The notes beneath the pieces are model-generated. The model made no database searches, was not told the DNA's origin, and saw only the letters and a program-made list of their open reading frames with translations. From NCBI RefSeq assembly GCF_016907495.1, contig NZ_JAFBCC010000001.1, positions 1-64,000 of the forward strand: 64,000 bases of DNA, in the 5' to 3' direction. Positions 27,562-36,765 of this stretch are shown here, one piece after another. Position 1 is the first letter of the stretch. The number at the start of each line of letters is the position of its first letter. The DNA comes from Arthrobacter tumbae. Lineage in GTDB: Bacteria > Actinomycetota > Actinomycetes > Actinomycetales > Micrococcaceae. The position numbers and the translations under genes were made by a program.

Positions 27562-29307
27562 ATGGCCCACCCGCCCCAAGAATCTAACGACCCGTCACCC
27601 CGAGCCGAACAGGAAGCGGTCCCACGCGGTCGCCGGCGCCTCAGTCCCCGAGTTCTCGCAGGCAGTTCCGCGGCACTGGTTTTGCTGGTCGCGGCCGGCT
27701 TCGCCGGAGTTTCTGTGCTGGCCAATGATGACCAGGCCAACCAGACCACCGACATTTCAACGCCTCCGCCGGTCGTGGAAGCGACGCCGCCGCCAGCGAT
27801 CACCAGTGAGCCCTCACCTTCTTCAACTCCAACCGATCCGCTTCCTCCTCCGCCCGCTGTGTTCTACCAGCAAGCGGGGCCACCTCCCGGGTCTCCTCTG
27901 GAAGCTGTCGAGCCGATGTCCATCGAAGTCAGTAGCAAGCAGACGGGCACCGTGCTACCTACCGGTCTTGTCGGCATTTCCCTGGAGGCGACTGACCTCG
28001 CGAATCCTCAACTATCGGGAGACAATGCCGAAATCGTAGCGAGTCTGACCGGATTGGGTAAACCAATGCTCCGCTTCGGCGGAAACGCGGTGGATCGTCG
28101 ATTTTTCTGGACCTCGACCGGTGAGCCGACTCCGTCAAATCTGAGCGGCGATAAGGCGCACCCTGTTCGTGCGGTGGGTCCGGCTGATCTCGAACGGGTC
28201 AACACCCTTCTTGAGTCCACCGATGCAACCGTAAGCCTAACCGTTGACCTTGCTCATTTTGATCCTGCACGGGCCGCAGATATGGCGAAGCACGCAACCA
28301 CGATTTTCGGCGATCGGTTGGTCGGTATTACAGCCGGCAATGAACCGAATGGATATCCAAGCACCGGGCTTCGTGCGGACGACTGGGGCGTGGATGAATA
28401 TATCGGCGAACTGAAGCAGTATGCAGACGCCATGTATGCCGTTGCTCCGGACGTGCCCATTGTTGGTCCGGGCACCTACTCCGAGTCCTGGTGGGAGCCG
28501 TTCGCGCAGGCCGACCTGCCGCAGGAGAAAATCCTTTCCTTCCATCATTACCCGCTTTCGCAATGTGACGGGGCGGAGGACCCACTTGGAGAACCGATCA
28601 TGGAAAACCTGATGGCTGCTCCGATCCACGATCGTGCGCAGGACTACCGGTTACAGGCGATGGCGCCCGCCAATGCAGCCGGCCTGAACACCTGGATTCC
28701 TGAGACGGGCATCTCCGCTTGTCCGGGGTCGAACGAGACCACCGAGACCCATGCTTCGGCGTTGTGGACCGTGGACTATGCCCTCAGCGCGGCAAAGCTC
28801 GGGATCCCGAGGTTGAGCTTTCATAGCTCACTCATCACCTGCCAGGGAGGACCGCCCATGTCCTCCATCTGCACCGGCGGCGCATACCTGCAGCCTGACG
28901 GCACCTTCTACGAACGAGCCAACTGGTACGGCCAATCACTCGTCGCCGAAATGGCCGAGGGCTGGTTCCTTGAATCCTCGCAGAGCGGTGGCGGGCTCGC
29001 GTACAGCTACGCCGTTCAACACGACGACGGCAGCGTGAGCGTCATCCTGGTCAACGAGAACAATCCGGAGACCGCCGCTCAATCCGATGTCACCATCAGC
29101 CTGCCGGACGGCGCACGCACTGGAGTCATGTCGCAGATGCACGGGCCGTCCTATGGAGCACAGAATGAGACCCTGATCGATGGACGGGCAGCTCCACCGA
29201 TCCCTGCAGCCGAACGCGCCTCGATTCCCGGCTTTGTCCCGGGGACCACGGAAGTCTCGCTCCCGGTTACGGCGGGAACGGCCACTGTCTTTACGTTCAC
29301 CTTCTGA
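27562..29307 (+). CDS. Membrane-anchored GH79-like glycoside hydrolase
   Basis: A 581-residue extracytoplasmic protein. A basic N-terminus is followed by one membrane segment (about residues 30 to 52), then a Thr/Pro-rich linker (about 55 to 105). The TIM-barrel catalytic part has the acid/base motif ITAGNEPNGY (Glu near 260) and the nucleophile motif WIPETGISA (Glu near 381), the clan GH-A pattern closest to heparanase/beta-glucuronidase (GH79). A beta-sandwich follows from about 480. It could trim glucuronide-containing polymers at the cell surface. Substrate is inferred. GGAGAAGC precedes the ATG. Confidence 0.7.
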   Translation: MAHPPQESNDPSPRAEQEAVPRGRRRLSPRVLAGSSAALVLLVAAGFAGVSVLANDDQANQTTDISTPPPVVEATPPPAITSEPSPSSTPTDPLPPPPAVFYQQAGPPPGSPLEAVEPMSIEVSSKQTGTVLPTGLVGISLEATDLANPQLSGDNAEIVASLTGLGKPMLRFGGNAVDRRFFWTSTGEPTPSNLSGDKAHPVRAVGPADLERVNTLLESTDATVSLTVDLAHFDPARAADMAKHATTIFGDRLVGITAGNEPNGYPSTGLRADDWGVDEYIGELKQYADAMYAVAPDVPIVGPGTYSESWWEPFAQADLPQEKILSFHHYPLSQCDGAEDPLGEPIMENLMAAPIHDRAQDYRLQAMAPANAAGLNTWIPETGISACPGSNETTETHASALWTVDYALSAAKLGIPRLSFHSSLITCQGGPPMSSICTGGAYLQPDGTFYERANWYGQSLVAEMAEGWFLESSQSGGGLAYSYAVQHDDGSVSVILVNENNPETAAQSDVTISLPDGARTGVMSQMHGPSYGAQNETLIDGRAAPPIPAAERASIPGFVPGTTEVSLPVTAGTATVFTFTF

Positions 29308-29329
29308 CGCCGCATCGGCCAGACGGCAA

Positions 29330-29362
29330 AATCGCGCCGGAGAGGATCTCTCCGGCGCGATT
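29330..29362. terminator. Perfect 15-bp hairpin between convergent genes
   Basis: AATCGCGCCGGAGAG / CTCTCCGGCGCGATT is a perfect 15-bp stem with the loop GAT, 22 bp after the glycosidase stop and 16 bp from the ftsY stop. It should act as a bidirectional terminator. Confidence 0.75.
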
Positions 29363-29378
29363 CAGTTCACAATCGGGG

Positions 29379-30584
29379 TCAGTTCAGGAGCGCGTCGACG
29401 AATTCTTCGGCTTCGAACGGCGCAAGGTCGTCAGCGCCCTCGCCGAGACCGATCAGCTTCACCGGTACCCCGAGCGAACGCTGGATGGCCACCACAATGC
29501 CGCCCTTGGCGGTACCGTCCAGTTTGGTCAGGACAATTCCCGTGATGTTGACGACCTCCGCGAACACCTTGGCCTGGTTCAACCCGTTCTGGCCGGTGGT
29601 CGCGTCAAGGACCAGGAGCACCTCGTCAACCGAGCCCTGCTTCTCGATGACGCGCTTGACTTTGCCGAGTTCATCCATCAAGCCAACCTTGTTCTGCAGG
29701 CGGCCGGCGGTATCAATCATGACGACGTCTACCTCACCTTCGATTCCAGCCTTGACGGCCTCAAAGGCGACGGAAGCGGGGTCTGCGCCGTCGACGTCTG
29801 ATTTCACCGTGGGCACCCCGACCCGCTGTCCCCAGGTTGCCAGCTGTTCAGCAGCGGCTGCGCGGAAGGTGTCTGCTGCACCGAGCAGCACATCCTTGTC
29901 CTCCGCCACGAGCACGCGGGCGAGCTTGCCGACCGTGGTGGTCTTGCCCACCCCGTTCACCCCGACCACCATCACGATGGCGGGACGGTCTGCGTGGCGA
30001 TCGGTGGCAAGCGACCGGTCCATGGTGGGGTCAACAAGCTTGATCAGCTCCTCCCGGAGCATGCCCTTGACCTCTTCCGGACTGCGGCTGCCCGCGATCT
30101 TCACCCGTTCGCGAAGCGCATCGACAAGTTCGGTGGTCGGTTCAGTCCCGAGGTCCGCCAGGAGCAGCGTCTCCTCAATCTCATCCCACACGTCCTCATC
30201 GATGCGGTCCCTGGACAGCAGCGCCAAGAGCCCCTTGCCGAGCGCGTTGTTGGATTTGGCCAGCCTCGCGCGCAACCTGGCCAGCCGGCCCTGCACAGGG
30301 TCCGGGGTCTCGACCGGTATGGTCTCGACGCCGGTCCGGGTGTCTTCGAGATCCCTCAGGTCATCAGGAACGACGACGTCGGGGCCGGTATCGAGGTCAG
30401 TTGGCCTCTCCAGGGTGTCGGTTCCGACGCCGCGTGAGGCGATACCGTCGTCGTCGTCCGCGTCCCGCGTGGTGGTGTAGGTGCCGGGAGGCGTGCGGCG
30501 CGAACGCACCAGCAGGGCCGCAAGCGAACCCAAAACGGCCAAGGCCACGACTATGTAAATAACTATCGGGAGGATCTCATTCAC
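29379..30584 (-). CDS. ftsY: Signal recognition particle receptor FtsY
   Basis: A 401-residue SRP receptor GTPase. It has an N-terminal membrane segment (about residues 4 to 26), an acidic A-domain, then the NG domain with GVNGVGKTTTVGKL, DTAGRLQNK and TKLDGTAKGG. The GTG at 30584 (VNEILPIVIYIV) is chosen as it leads directly into the membrane anchor and follows TTGGAAGC. It partners with Ffh at 22356 to 23939. Confidence 0.95.
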   Translation of the reverse strand: MNEILPIVIYIVVALAVLGSLAALLVRSRRTPPGTYTTTRDADDDDGIASRGVGTDTLERPTDLDTGPDVVVPDDLRDLEDTRTGVETIPVETPDPVQGRLARLRARLAKSNNALGKGLLALLSRDRIDEDVWDEIEETLLLADLGTEPTTELVDALRERVKIAGSRSPEEVKGMLREELIKLVDPTMDRSLATDRHADRPAIVMVVGVNGVGKTTTVGKLARVLVAEDKDVLLGAADTFRAAAAEQLATWGQRVGVPTVKSDVDGADPASVAFEAVKAGIEGEVDVVMIDTAGRLQNKVGLMDELGKVKRVIEKQGSVDEVLLVLDATTGQNGLNQAKVFAEVVNITGIVLTKLDGTAKGGIVVAIQRSLGVPVKLIGLGEGADDLAPFEAEEFVDALLN

Positions 30585-30650
30585 GCTTCCAAGCTTCTCA
30601 CACGGCGGCCGGTCAGTCGGGGCGCGCAAAAACTGGGAGAATCATGAATC

Positions 30651-31913
30651 GTGGTTGCTTTCAGAAACTTTTCCCGGCGCACGAAACCAGGCGCTGCCGC
30701 TGAAGAACGCCCTCGCCTGCCGCGCGAAATCAAGGTACTCATTGCCGCGGCCTTCGTCATCGCGATCGGCTTCGGGCTGGTTGCGCCGGTGCTCCCCCAG
30801 TTCGCGCAGAGCTTCGGTGTGGGGGCGACAGCCGCTGCCGTGATCGTCAGCGCCTTCGCGTTCACCCGGCTGGTGTTTGCGCCCGCCGGCGGCAAATTGG
30901 TCGAACGGCTCGGTGAGCGGCCGGTCTACGTGGCCGGTCTGTTGATTGTCGCGCTGTCGACGGCGGCAACCGCGTTCGCCGCCGACTACGGGCAGCTGCT
31001 GATTTTCCGCGGCCTTGGCGGTATCGGCTCGACCATGTTCACGATCTCGGCGATGGGCCTCATTGTCCGGATTGCTCCGGCGGGGATGCGCGGACGGGTG
31101 ACGGGCGCTTATGCCTCGGCGTTCCTTCTCGGAAGTATCGCCGGCCCATTCCTGGGCGGACTACTGGCCGGGTTCGGCCTTCGGGTCCCGTTCCTGGTCT
31201 ACGCGGGCGCACTGTTGATTGCGGCCGCCGTCGTCTTCTTCCAGCTCAAGGACTCCACTCTGGGCAGCCGCAAGGCAGCTGCCGCCCAGCCGGTCCTCAC
31301 CGTTCGGGAAGCTGTCCGGGATTCGGCGTACCGGGCCGCACTGGTATCCGGCTTCGCCAACGGCTGGGCATCATTCGGCGTCAGGATGGCGCTCGTGCCG
31401 CTGTTTGCAGCGGCAGTTCTCGGGGCGGGCCCTGAAGTGGCCGGGATTTCGCTGGCCTTCTTCGCCGGGGGTACCGCGCTGGCACTCACCGTCTCCGGCA
31501 GGCTTGCCGATTCGCTGGGAAGGAAGCCGCTGGTGCTCACCGGCCTCGCAGTGAACGGTGCGGCGATGGCGTGCCTCGGCCTGACCACTGACGTGGCCAC
31601 GTTCCTGGCCGTCTCGGTGGTCGCAGGCATCGGGGCCGGCATCCTGAACCCGGCACAGCAGGCAGCTGTTGCCGACGTCATCGGCAATGACAGGAGCGGC
31701 GGCAAGGTACTGGCCGCTTTTCAGATGAGCACCGACACCGGGGCCATCTTCGGGCCGATCCTGGCCGGACTGCTCGTGGATGCCTTCTCCTACGGCTGGG
31801 CTTTCGGGCTGACCGGCGTGACCGCCCTGGCTGCTTTCCTGATGTGGACGGCGGCACGCGAAACGCTGGTCGACGCGGACCGGTCCGTCAGGCGTCCACC
31901 AGCCGCTGGCTGA
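30651..31913 (+). CDS. MFS transporter
   Basis: A 420-residue major facilitator with 12 predicted membrane segments in two bundles and a central loop near residues 195 to 220. The motif-A-like segments are GGKLVERLGERPV (after TM2) and SGRLADSLGRKPLV (after TM8), typical of drug/proton antiporters, but the substrate is unknown. The GTG at 30651 is divergent from ftsY with only 66 bp between. Its last 26 bases overlap the 3' end of smc on the other strand. Confidence 0.8.
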   Translation: MVAFRNFSRRTKPGAAAEERPRLPREIKVLIAAAFVIAIGFGLVAPVLPQFAQSFGVGATAAAVIVSAFAFTRLVFAPAGGKLVERLGERPVYVAGLLIVALSTAATAFAADYGQLLIFRGLGGIGSTMFTISAMGLIVRIAPAGMRGRVTGAYASAFLLGSIAGPFLGGLLAGFGLRVPFLVYAGALLIAAAVVFFQLKDSTLGSRKAAAAQPVLTVREAVRDSAYRAALVSGFANGWASFGVRMALVPLFAAAVLGAGPEVAGISLAFFAGGTALALTVSGRLADSLGRKPLVLTGLAVNGAAMACLGLTTDVATFLAVSVVAGIGAGILNPAQQAAVADVIGNDRSGGKVLAAFQMSTDTGAIFGPILAGLLVDAFSYGWAFGLTGVTALAAFLMWTAARETLVDADRSVRRPPAAG

Positions 31914-34900
31914 TCACCGTGGACACGCCGTCGCCCCGCATCGTCACGCCGTAAAGCGCGTCCGCCACCTCCATGGTGCGTTTCTGGTGGGTGATCACGA
32001 TGAGCTGGCTGGACTCCCGCAGCTCCTCGAAGATGGTGATGAGCCGGCCAAGGTTGGTGTCATCGAGTGCCGCCTCCACCTCGTCCATCACGTAGAACGG
32101 GGAGGGGCGCGCCTTGAAGATCGCCACCAGGAGCGCGACGGCGGTGAGTGACCGTTCGCCGCCGGAGAGCAGCGAGAGCCGCTTGATTTTTTTGCCTGCC
32201 GGCCGCGCCTCGACCTCGATGCCGGTGGTGAGCATGTCGTTCGGGTCGGTCAGTACCAGCCGGCCCTCGCCGCCGGGGAAGAGGCGCCCGAAGACCCGCT
32301 CGAACTGCTCCGCCGTATCGCGGTAGGCGGCAGTGAACACCTGCTCCACGCGCTCGTCGACCTCGCGGATGATGTCCAGCAGATCCTTGCGGGTCGCTTT
32401 GAGGTCCTCGAGCTGGGTGCTGAGGAACTGGTGGCGCTCCTCGAGCGCCGCGAACTCCTCAAGGGCCAGCGGATTCACCTTGCCGAGCGCCGAGAGGTTT
32501 CGCTCGGCCCGCTTGAGGCGCTTCTCCTGCTCCCCGCGGACAAACGGCACGCCTTCGCGGACGGGATTGCCGTCGTCGTCCACGGCCACGTGCAGTTCCG
32601 CCCACTTGTCGTCTGGTTGTGCGGCGGACGGAACGGGCTGGTCCGGTCCGAATTCGGCGACCAGGTGGTCTGCGGTGAGCCCCAGCTCGTCAATCGCCCG
32701 ATTCTGAAGTGCCTCGATCCTCAGCCGCTGCTGGGCGCGCGCCAGTTCATCCCGGTGCACGGAGTCGGTTAATTCGGCCAGCTCTGCCATCAGCGACTCG
32801 TTCCGGGTGCGGACCCCGGCGAGCTCGGCTTCCCACGCGGTCCGGACCTCGTCGGCAGCGTCACGGGCGCGGCCGGCACGGTTGACTGAGACATCGAGGA
32901 AGGCCAGCGCCTGGTGCACGGCCTTCCCTACGGCAGCTGCCTTGGCGCTCTGGAGCCGGCGGACCCTTGCCCGCTCCGCTGCCTGTTCCCGTGCTGCCCG
33001 CTCCGTCTGCGCCGCATGCTCCAGGGACGCTGCCCGGCTTGCGGTTGCCCGCAGTTGCTCCTCCGAGCTCCGCAGCGCGAGCCGTGCCTCCATTTCCGCC
33101 TGGCGGGCGTGCGTGGCGGCCAGCGCGAGCATGTCCCGGCTCTGGGTGTCGGGTTCGGCGTCGGCCGGAGCTTCCTGTGCCTGCGCGAGCCGTTGTGTGA
33201 TCTCCTCAAGGCGGCCCTGTTCCGCGGCAAGGTTCTCCTCGGCCGCTTCCGCCAGGCGCGTCAACCGCTCGGTCTCCCCCGAGGCGGAGCGCAGGGCGGA
33301 TCCGAGCTGGCCCAGCTTCTCGGCGACTGCAGCGAGCCGGGCATCCGATTCGTGCAGCCTTTCCAGTGCAGCGTCCGCCCTCTCCTGTGCCTCCTGCCGC
33401 TGCGCGGTGGCTGCCGAGATCCCGAAGCGGGCGCGCTCGTTCCGTTCGGTGGCGATGCGAAGGGCTTCAATTGCCTCATCGAGAGCTGCCTGGACCTCGA
33501 GGGTGCCGGGCGCCGCGGCCGTGCCTCCCCGCACCGACACCGCCGTGTAGACGTCCCCCTCACGGGTCACTGCAGTCAGCGAGGGGTGCCGCTGCACCAG
33601 ATCCGCGGCGTCCGCAAGTGAATCAACGACGACGACGGCAGCCAGCAGGGCGCGGACGGCACCCTCCACCCCTCCGCGGGCGGTGACGAGCGACGCGGCA
33701 GCATGGGCGCCGTCAGGCAGTGCTGCAGGACCTGTCGAGTCACCGGCAGCGACTGCGACAAGCAGCTCTACGCGACCGGCGTCGTCGTCCTTCATGCGTC
33801 GGAGGGCAGCGCCGGCGGCAACCAGTGAATCGACTGCGATCCCCTCGGAGAGCGAACCGAGCGCGGCCGCTATCGCGGTCTCATAGCCCGGCTCCACGGT
33901 CAGGAGGCCCGCAACCGGCCCGAGGACTCCGTCCAGGCCGGCGTCCAGCAGGGTCTCCGACCCGTCCTTGCGCTCCAGGCCGAGGCGCAGCGCTTCGATT
34001 CGTGCCTGCAGCGCGTCGCGTTCCCGTTCGGCAGTCCTTTCCTCCGCCTTGAGGTCCTCCAACTTCTCCAACACGGCGCCCAGGGCGGCGCCGGCATCCT
34101 CGTAATCGGCATCGAGGCCCTCTTCACCTTCCTCCGCGCCCGCAACCTGGGATTCGAGGGCGGTGAACTCACCCTGCGCACGACGGCGGCGTTCGGCCAC
34201 CTCGACAACGGACTCCCGGAGCCTTCCCAGCTCCGCCTCCGCGGCCTCAACCCGGGACCGCGCTGCGCCGACCTGACCGGACAGCTTCGCGAGCCCTTCA
34301 CGCCGGTCCGCAGCAGCCCGAAGGAGGGACGCGAGACGCTGCTCCTCGGCGGCGGCCGCGTCCTCCGCTTCGGCGCGCTGCTCGAGCGCGTCATCTAGCA
34401 TGTTGGAACGCTCGGCAATATGCTCGCGCAGCTCAGCCTCTTCAGCACGGACAAGTGCGGCCTGCCGGTCCAGCTCATCGGGATCGCGCCCGCCCTCCCC
34501 TGCCGTGTCCACCGATCCCAACAGTCGACGCCGCTCCTCGGCGAGAGCGCCCAGGGACCGAAAGCGTTCGCGGGCGGATGAGAGGCGGTACCAGGCGTCA
34601 CGCGCCGCATTCAGCCGCGGGGTCGCCTCCGCGGCGAGGCGCTCGAGTTCAGCTTGCCGGGACCGCCCCGCCTCGAGGAGGGCTTCGACCTCGGCCCGCC
34701 GCTGCTTCAGTGCGGTTTCGTCAGCGATTTCCTGCTCGAAAGAGGAGGTGAGCTGCACCAGATCGTCGGCCAGCAGCCGTGCACGCGCATCGCGGGCCTC
34801 GAACTGCACCTGCTGGGCGCGGCGGGCGATATCGGCCTGCTTGCCGAGCGGAGTCAGCTGCCGTCGGAGCTCGCCGGTGAGGTCATTGAGCCGGGTGAGG

Positions 34901-35460
34901 TTGGCCTGCATGGCCTCCAGCTTGCGGACCGTCTTTTCCTTGCGCCGGCGGTGCTTCAGGATCCCGGCTGCCTCCTCGATGAACCCCCGCCGGTCTTCAG
35001 GGGTTGCGTGCAGGACACGGTCCAGCTGGCCCTGACCGACGATGACGTGCATCTCCCTCCCGAGCCCGGAATCGGAGAGCAACTCCTGGATGTCGAGGAG
35101 CCGGCAATTGCTTCCGTTGATCGCGTACTCGGAGCCGCCGGCACGGAAGAGCGTGCGGGAGATTGTCACTTCCGAGTACTCGATCGGAAGCGCCCCGTCG
35201 GCATTGTCAATGGTCAACGACACCTGGGCGCGGCCCAGCGGTGGCCGGCCGGAGGTGCCCGCGAAGATGACGTCTTCCATTTTTCCGCCGCGCAGCGTTT
35301 TGGCGCCCTGCTCACCCATGACCCAGGCCAGGGCGTCCACGACGTTCGACTTACCGGATCCGTTGGGACCGACGACGGCGGTGACTCCGGGTTCAAAGTC
35401 GAAGGTCGTCGCAGAGGCAAAAGACTTGAAGCCTCGAACGGTCAGACTTTTCAGGTGCAC
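31888..35460 (-). CDS. smc: Chromosome segregation protein SMC
   Basis: A 1190-residue SMC ATPase that organises and segregates the chromosome. Walker A is GPNGSGKSNVVDAL near residue 32, the signature motif is LLSGGERSLTAVA and Walker B is PFYVMDEVEAALDDTN near the C-terminus. Long coiled coils flank a hinge around residues 500 to 660. The start is GTG (VHLKSLTVRGFKSF) after TTGGAGACC. scpA/scpB are not in the window. Confidence 0.96.
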   Translation of the reverse strand: MHLKSLTVRGFKSFASATTFDFEPGVTAVVGPNGSGKSNVVDALAWVMGEQGAKTLRGGKMEDVIFAGTSGRPPLGRAQVSLTIDNADGALPIEYSEVTISRTLFRAGGSEYAINGSNCRLLDIQELLSDSGLGREMHVIVGQGQLDRVLHATPEDRRGFIEEAAGILKHRRRKEKTVRKLEAMQANLTRLNDLTGELRRQLTPLGKQADIARRAQQVQFEARDARARLLADDLVQLTSSFEQEIADETALKQRRAEVEALLEAGRSRQAELERLAAEATPRLNAARDAWYRLSSARERFRSLGALAEERRRLLGSVDTAGEGGRDPDELDRQAALVRAEEAELREHIAERSNMLDDALEQRAEAEDAAAAEEQRLASLLRAAADRREGLAKLSGQVGAARSRVEAAEAELGRLRESVVEVAERRRRAQGEFTALESQVAGAEEGEEGLDADYEDAGAALGAVLEKLEDLKAEERTAERERDALQARIEALRLGLERKDGSETLLDAGLDGVLGPVAGLLTVEPGYETAIAAALGSLSEGIAVDSLVAAGAALRRMKDDDAGRVELLVAVAAGDSTGPAALPDGAHAAASLVTARGGVEGAVRALLAAVVVVDSLADAADLVQRHPSLTAVTREGDVYTAVSVRGGTAAAPGTLEVQAALDEAIEALRIATERNERARFGISAATAQRQEAQERADAALERLHESDARLAAVAEKLGQLGSALRSASGETERLTRLAEAAEENLAAEQGRLEEITQRLAQAQEAPADAEPDTQSRDMLALAATHARQAEMEARLALRSSEEQLRATASRAASLEHAAQTERAAREQAAERARVRRLQSAKAAAVGKAVHQALAFLDVSVNRAGRARDAADEVRTAWEAELAGVRTRNESLMAELAELTDSVHRDELARAQQRLRIEALQNRAIDELGLTADHLVAEFGPDQPVPSAAQPDDKWAELHVAVDDDGNPVREGVPFVRGEQEKRLKRAERNLSALGKVNPLALEEFAALEERHQFLSTQLEDLKATRKDLLDIIREVDERVEQVFTAAYRDTAEQFERVFGRLFPGGEGRLVLTDPNDMLTTGIEVEARPAGKKIKRLSLLSGGERSLTAVALLVAIFKARPSPFYVMDEVEAALDDTNLGRLITIFEELRESSQLIVITHQKRTMEVADALYGVTMRGDGVSTVISQRLVDA

Positions 35461-35742
35461 GGGTCTCGGGTCTCCAAAAGGGAATCGTTACCCCACAATC
35501 TACTGCGTTCACCGCCGCTTCCACGGCATTTCCCCGAGCCGCTCCGCCCGGCGGTCCCCCGTGTCAACGTGCCGTTATCTGCCGGAGGAACTAGGCTTTC
35601 CTCAGGAACGTTAGTAACCGAAGTATGCTTATCATTTTCGGATTGGCATCCACTGCCGGCAAAGCGCTATCGGTTCCGGTGCAGCGAACAGCGGACCAGC
35701 GGACCACCCGCAAAGGGAATAGACGGACACGAGGCAGGAAAT

Positions 35743-36765
35743 TTGACCGGTAATTTCAACTTCCGACATCACAACACCGCGCTCCTCGGCGTGGAAAGTG
35801 TTGAGGCACCGGTCATTGTCACGTCAGCAGAATTCGATCGCATCCTCGCTCCGGCGCTCAAACGGCTTCGGCTCTCCAAAGGCCTCCTGCAGCGCGTTGC
35901 CGGTATCACCGAGCGGCGTTGGTGGGCACCCGGAACAGGCTTCGAAGACGGCGCTATTGAAGCGGGCGCCAAAGCCCTCGCATCGACAGGCATCGAGGCC
36001 TCCCAGATCGGCCTGCTGATCAACACCTCGGTATCCCGCACCAATCTCGAGCCATCCGTCGCTGTGAAGATTCACAACGGTCTGGGGCTGCCGTCCTCCG
36101 CCATGAATTTTGACGTCGCCAACGCGTGCCTGGGTTTCGTCAACGGGATGACCCTGGCGGCGAACATGATCGAGGCCGGCCAGATCCAGTACGCCATGGT
36201 GGTCAACGGAGAAGATGCCCAGGCCACCCAGGAGGCCACCCTCCGGCGGTTGAATGAACCAGCGGCCACACGGGAAAGTTTCATGCAGGAGTTCGCAACG
36301 CTGACCCTCGGTTCCGGCGCGGCTGCCGCAATCCTGGGCCCGGCGGATCTGCACCCCGGATCCCACCGCGTCCTCGGCGGAGTAGCGCGCGCCGGCACTG
36401 AGCATCATGAACTGTGCGTCGGCGGTATCGACGGCATGTACACGGACGCGCAGGGGCTGCTCGACGGCGGCCTGGAGCTTGTGGTCGACGCGTGGACAGA
36501 GGCTCAACAGGACTGGAACTGGTCGAATATGGACCGCTACGTGACCCACCAGGTGAGTACCACCCATACCAAGGCGATCATCGAGGCCGTCAATCTCCAT
36601 CCGGCCAGGGTCCCCCAGACGTTCCCCCTCTGGGGCAACGTCGGGCCGGCGTCGCTGCCCATGACTCTTGCCGCGGAAGCCCAGACGCTGACCACCGGCG
36701 ACCGCGTGCTGTGCATGGGTGTCGGCTCCGGCCTCAACACCGCGATGCTGGAGATTGAGTGGTAG
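35743..36765 (+). CDS. oleA: OleA, acyl-CoA head-to-head condensing enzyme (thiolase fold)
   Basis: A 340-residue thiolase-superfamily enzyme that condenses two fatty acyl-CoAs to a beta-keto acid, the first step of long-chain olefin biosynthesis. FDVANACLGFVNGM holds the nucleophilic Cys near residue 129; GNVGPASLP gives the conserved Asn. No ATG is available in the right place; the TTG at 35743, with AGGCAGGA just upstream, gives the start LTGNFNFRHHNTALLGVES, usual for OleA. The longer open frame upstream lies over smc and is not used. It overlaps oleBC by seven bases. Confidence 0.88.
   Translation: MTGNFNFRHHNTALLGVESVEAPVIVTSAEFDRILAPALKRLRLSKGLLQRVAGITERRWWAPGTGFEDGAIEAGAKALASTGIEASQIGLLINTSVSRTNLEPSVAVKIHNGLGLPSSAMNFDVANACLGFVNGMTLAANMIEAGQIQYAMVVNGEDAQATQEATLRRLNEPAATRESFMQEFATLTLGSGAAAAILGPADLHPGSHRVLGGVARAGTEHHELCVGGIDGMYTDAQGLLDGGLELVVDAWTEAQQDWNWSNMDRYVTHQVSTTHTKAIIEAVNLHPARVPQTFPLWGNVGPASLPMTLAAEAQTLTTGDRVLCMGVGSGLNTAMLEIEW

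Noticed and set aside
34654..35742. In-frame upstream extension of oleA by more than 360 codons
   Set aside because: It runs over the 5' end of smc on the other strand and has no thiolase-like sequence; the TTG at 35743 with a ribosome binding site fits the family start.
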